Shown here in pieces: positions 63,115 to 64,000 of a stretch of DNA of 64,000 nucleotides (the first letter of the stretch is position 1; the number at the start of each line of letters is the position of its first letter). This DNA comes from Helicobacter felis ATCC 49179. Lineage in GTDB: Bacteria; Campylobacterota; Campylobacteria; Campylobacterales; Helicobacteraceae. A model generated the notes under the pieces. It did not search any database, was not told the DNA's origin, and saw only the letters and a list, made by a program, of their open reading frames with translations. A program made the position numbers and the translations under genes. The stretch is from contig NC_014810.2 of the NCBI RefSeq assembly GCF_000200595.1, forward strand, positions 940,311-1,004,310, read 5' to 3'.

Positions 63115-64000
63115 AATTGCTCCTTATTCTGCTTGCCCTAGCTTTTTCTAGTCTGCAAGCCACCCCCTACATCGCGCTAGGTCAAGAATCCAAATACAAG
63201 GACCACTTCACCCATTTTGATTATGCTGACCCCAACGCGCCCAAAGGGGGCACTTTAAGAGACTATGCGCTAGGGACCTTTGATAGCCTCAACCCCTTTT
63301 TACTCAAGGGCACAAAGGCTAGCGGTTTAGAATTAGTCTATGACACCTTATTAGTCCAAAGTTTGGACGAACCCTACGCAGAATACCCCCTCATTGCCAA
63401 TGATATTGAAGTGGCTAAGGATCATAGCTATGTGATCTTTGGGATCGACAAGCGGGCTAGATTTAGCGATGGTGTGCCCATTTTGGCTACAGATGTCAAA
63501 TTCAGTTTTGACACTCTCATGCAAAAGGGGAGTCCGGTTCTTAGACAATACTATGGCGATGTGCAAGAGGCGGTTGTGCTTGATCCCTACCATGTCAAAT
63601 TTGTTTTTAAAGACAAGACTAACACAGAACTCCCCTTGATCTTAGGGCAATTACAAGTCATTCCCAAACATTTTTTTGAAAAACATAGTTTTAGCGACCC
63701 CCTGCTCATTCCAGTTTCTAGCGGACCTTATGTAGTCAGCTCTTTTAAAGTGGGCAAGCAAATCACCTACACGCGCAACAAAAATTATTGGGCGCGCGAT
63801 TTGCCCGCCATCAAGGGGCAGTATAATTTTGATCGCATTGTCTATGAATACTACAAGGACGACTCAGTAGCCCTGCAAGCCTTTTTAAGCGGAGCTTATG
63901 ATTGGCGTTTTGAGAACACGGCAAAAGTGTGGGCAAGGGGCTATGTGGGCAAGGCTATTAAACAGGGCAAGATTCACATGAAAGCTTTTGCGCACTCTTT
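63111..64000 (+). CDS. Peptide ABC transporter substrate-binding protein (HP1252-like; 3' end beyond window)
   Basis: The frame stays open to the window edge; about 296 residues are visible of an expected 550-600. Start is GTG at 63111, overlapping the trpS stop (GTGA). A signal peptide LLLILLALAFSSLQA is followed by SBP_bac_5 family sequence: FDYADPNAPKGGTLRDYALG, TFDSLNPFLLKG, and VSSGPYVVSSFKVGKQITY. The YADPNAPKGG pattern is typical of YejA-type oligopeptide receptors. Corresponds to H. pylori HP1252, annotated as a peptide (Dpp/Opp) transporter component; permease and ATPase genes would follow outside the window. Confidence 0.92.
   Translation, partial: MKLLLILLALAFSSLQATPYIALGQESKYKDHFTHFDYADPNAPKGGTLRDYALGTFDSLNPFLLKGTKASGLELVYDTLLVQSLDEPYAEYPLIANDIEVAKDHSYVIFGIDKRARFSDGVPILATDVKFSFDTLMQKGSPVLRQYYGDVQEAVVLDPYHVKFVFKDKTNTELPLILGQLQVIPKHFFEKHSFSDPLLIPVSSGPYVVSSFKVGKQITYTRNKNYWARDLPAIKGQYNFDRIVYEYYKDDSVALQAFLSGAYDWRFENTAKVWARGYVGKAIKQGKIHMKAFAHS

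Noticed and set aside
1-64000. tRNA, rRNA, IS elements, prophage or CRISPR arrays
   Set aside because: I looked in the gaps for clover-leaf ends, transposase motifs and spaced repeats and found none; nearly all gaps are below 120 bases.

Overview
The window is a dense bacterial chromosome segment from a Helicobacter, most likely one of the gastric non-pylori species (the H. felis / H. bizzozeronii / H. heilmannii group). Protein sequences and gene order match what I remember of H. pylori block after block (flgI-lgt-waaA-HP0958-nif3-glyQ-gpsA; cznABC-glyS; eno-aroK; the HP1463-1466 lipid-transport cluster; dnaE-HP1459; HP0214-cdsA-dxr; nadE-lpxK; petABC; fliK-flgD-flgE2; pyrE-frr-secG-trpS-HP1252). 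The many GCGC-rich stretches suggest a higher GC than H. pylori. Species cannot be fixed by eye. I see no rRNA or tRNA genes, IS elements, prophage or CRISPR array.

Layout. 1-14.3 kb, all minus strand: glyS, the CznCBA metal-efflux operon with a small partner gene, gpsA, glyQ, a Nif3-like protein, the HP0958-type RpoN chaperone, waaA, an RluA-type pseudouridine synthase, lgt and the 5' part of flgI; most genes touch or overlap. 14.4-18.1 kb, plus: a lysozyme-fold-like exported protein, gpmI and a soluble PAS-PAS chemoreceptor. 18.1-23.3 kb, minus: ackA, pta, aroK, eno and an outer-membrane protein. 23.4-28.4 kb, plus: a complete Mla/MCE-type lipid ABC system (permease with fused STAS-like domain, ATPase, MCE protein, lipoprotein) followed by a Sel1-repeat protein; waaF lies opposite. 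29.5-40 kb, plus: a membrane chemoreceptor with a periplasmic CxxCH haem motif, dnaE, rluB, a CcrM-like DNA methyltransferase, a DASS transporter, cdsA and dxr. 40-42 kb: a YafQ-like toxin without a visible antitoxin and a third, shortened chemoreceptor. 42.2-50.4 kb: speA, lpxK-nadE plus an exported hypothetical, the bc1 complex petABC and thrC. 50.5-55 kb is the most accessory part: a degenerate relative of CMP-sialic acid hydroxylase, two tandem secreted paralogues and a fused DUF262/DUF1524 defence-type protein. 55-61.4 kb, minus: secG, frr, pyrE and an RDD protein, then a sigma54 promoter and fliK-flgD-flgE2. 61.4-64 kb, plus: a BioC-like methyltransferase, trpS and the start of a peptide-binding protein cut by the window edge.

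How they work together. Flagellar genes (flgI, fliK, flgD, flgE2) share the window with the HP0958-type chaperone that stabilises their sigma factor RpoN, and a clear sigma54 promoter is visible before fliK. Three chemoreceptors of different build (PAS-PAS soluble, haem-c membrane, PAS with shortened tip) point to redox or energy taxis. Envelope functions recur: lgt, waaA, waaF, lpxK, cdsA, the MCE system and an OMP. The strongest candidate for something undescribed is the CMAH-like protein at 50.5 kb, whose metallo-beta-lactamase ligands are all replaced and whose Rieske-like ligand set is altered.
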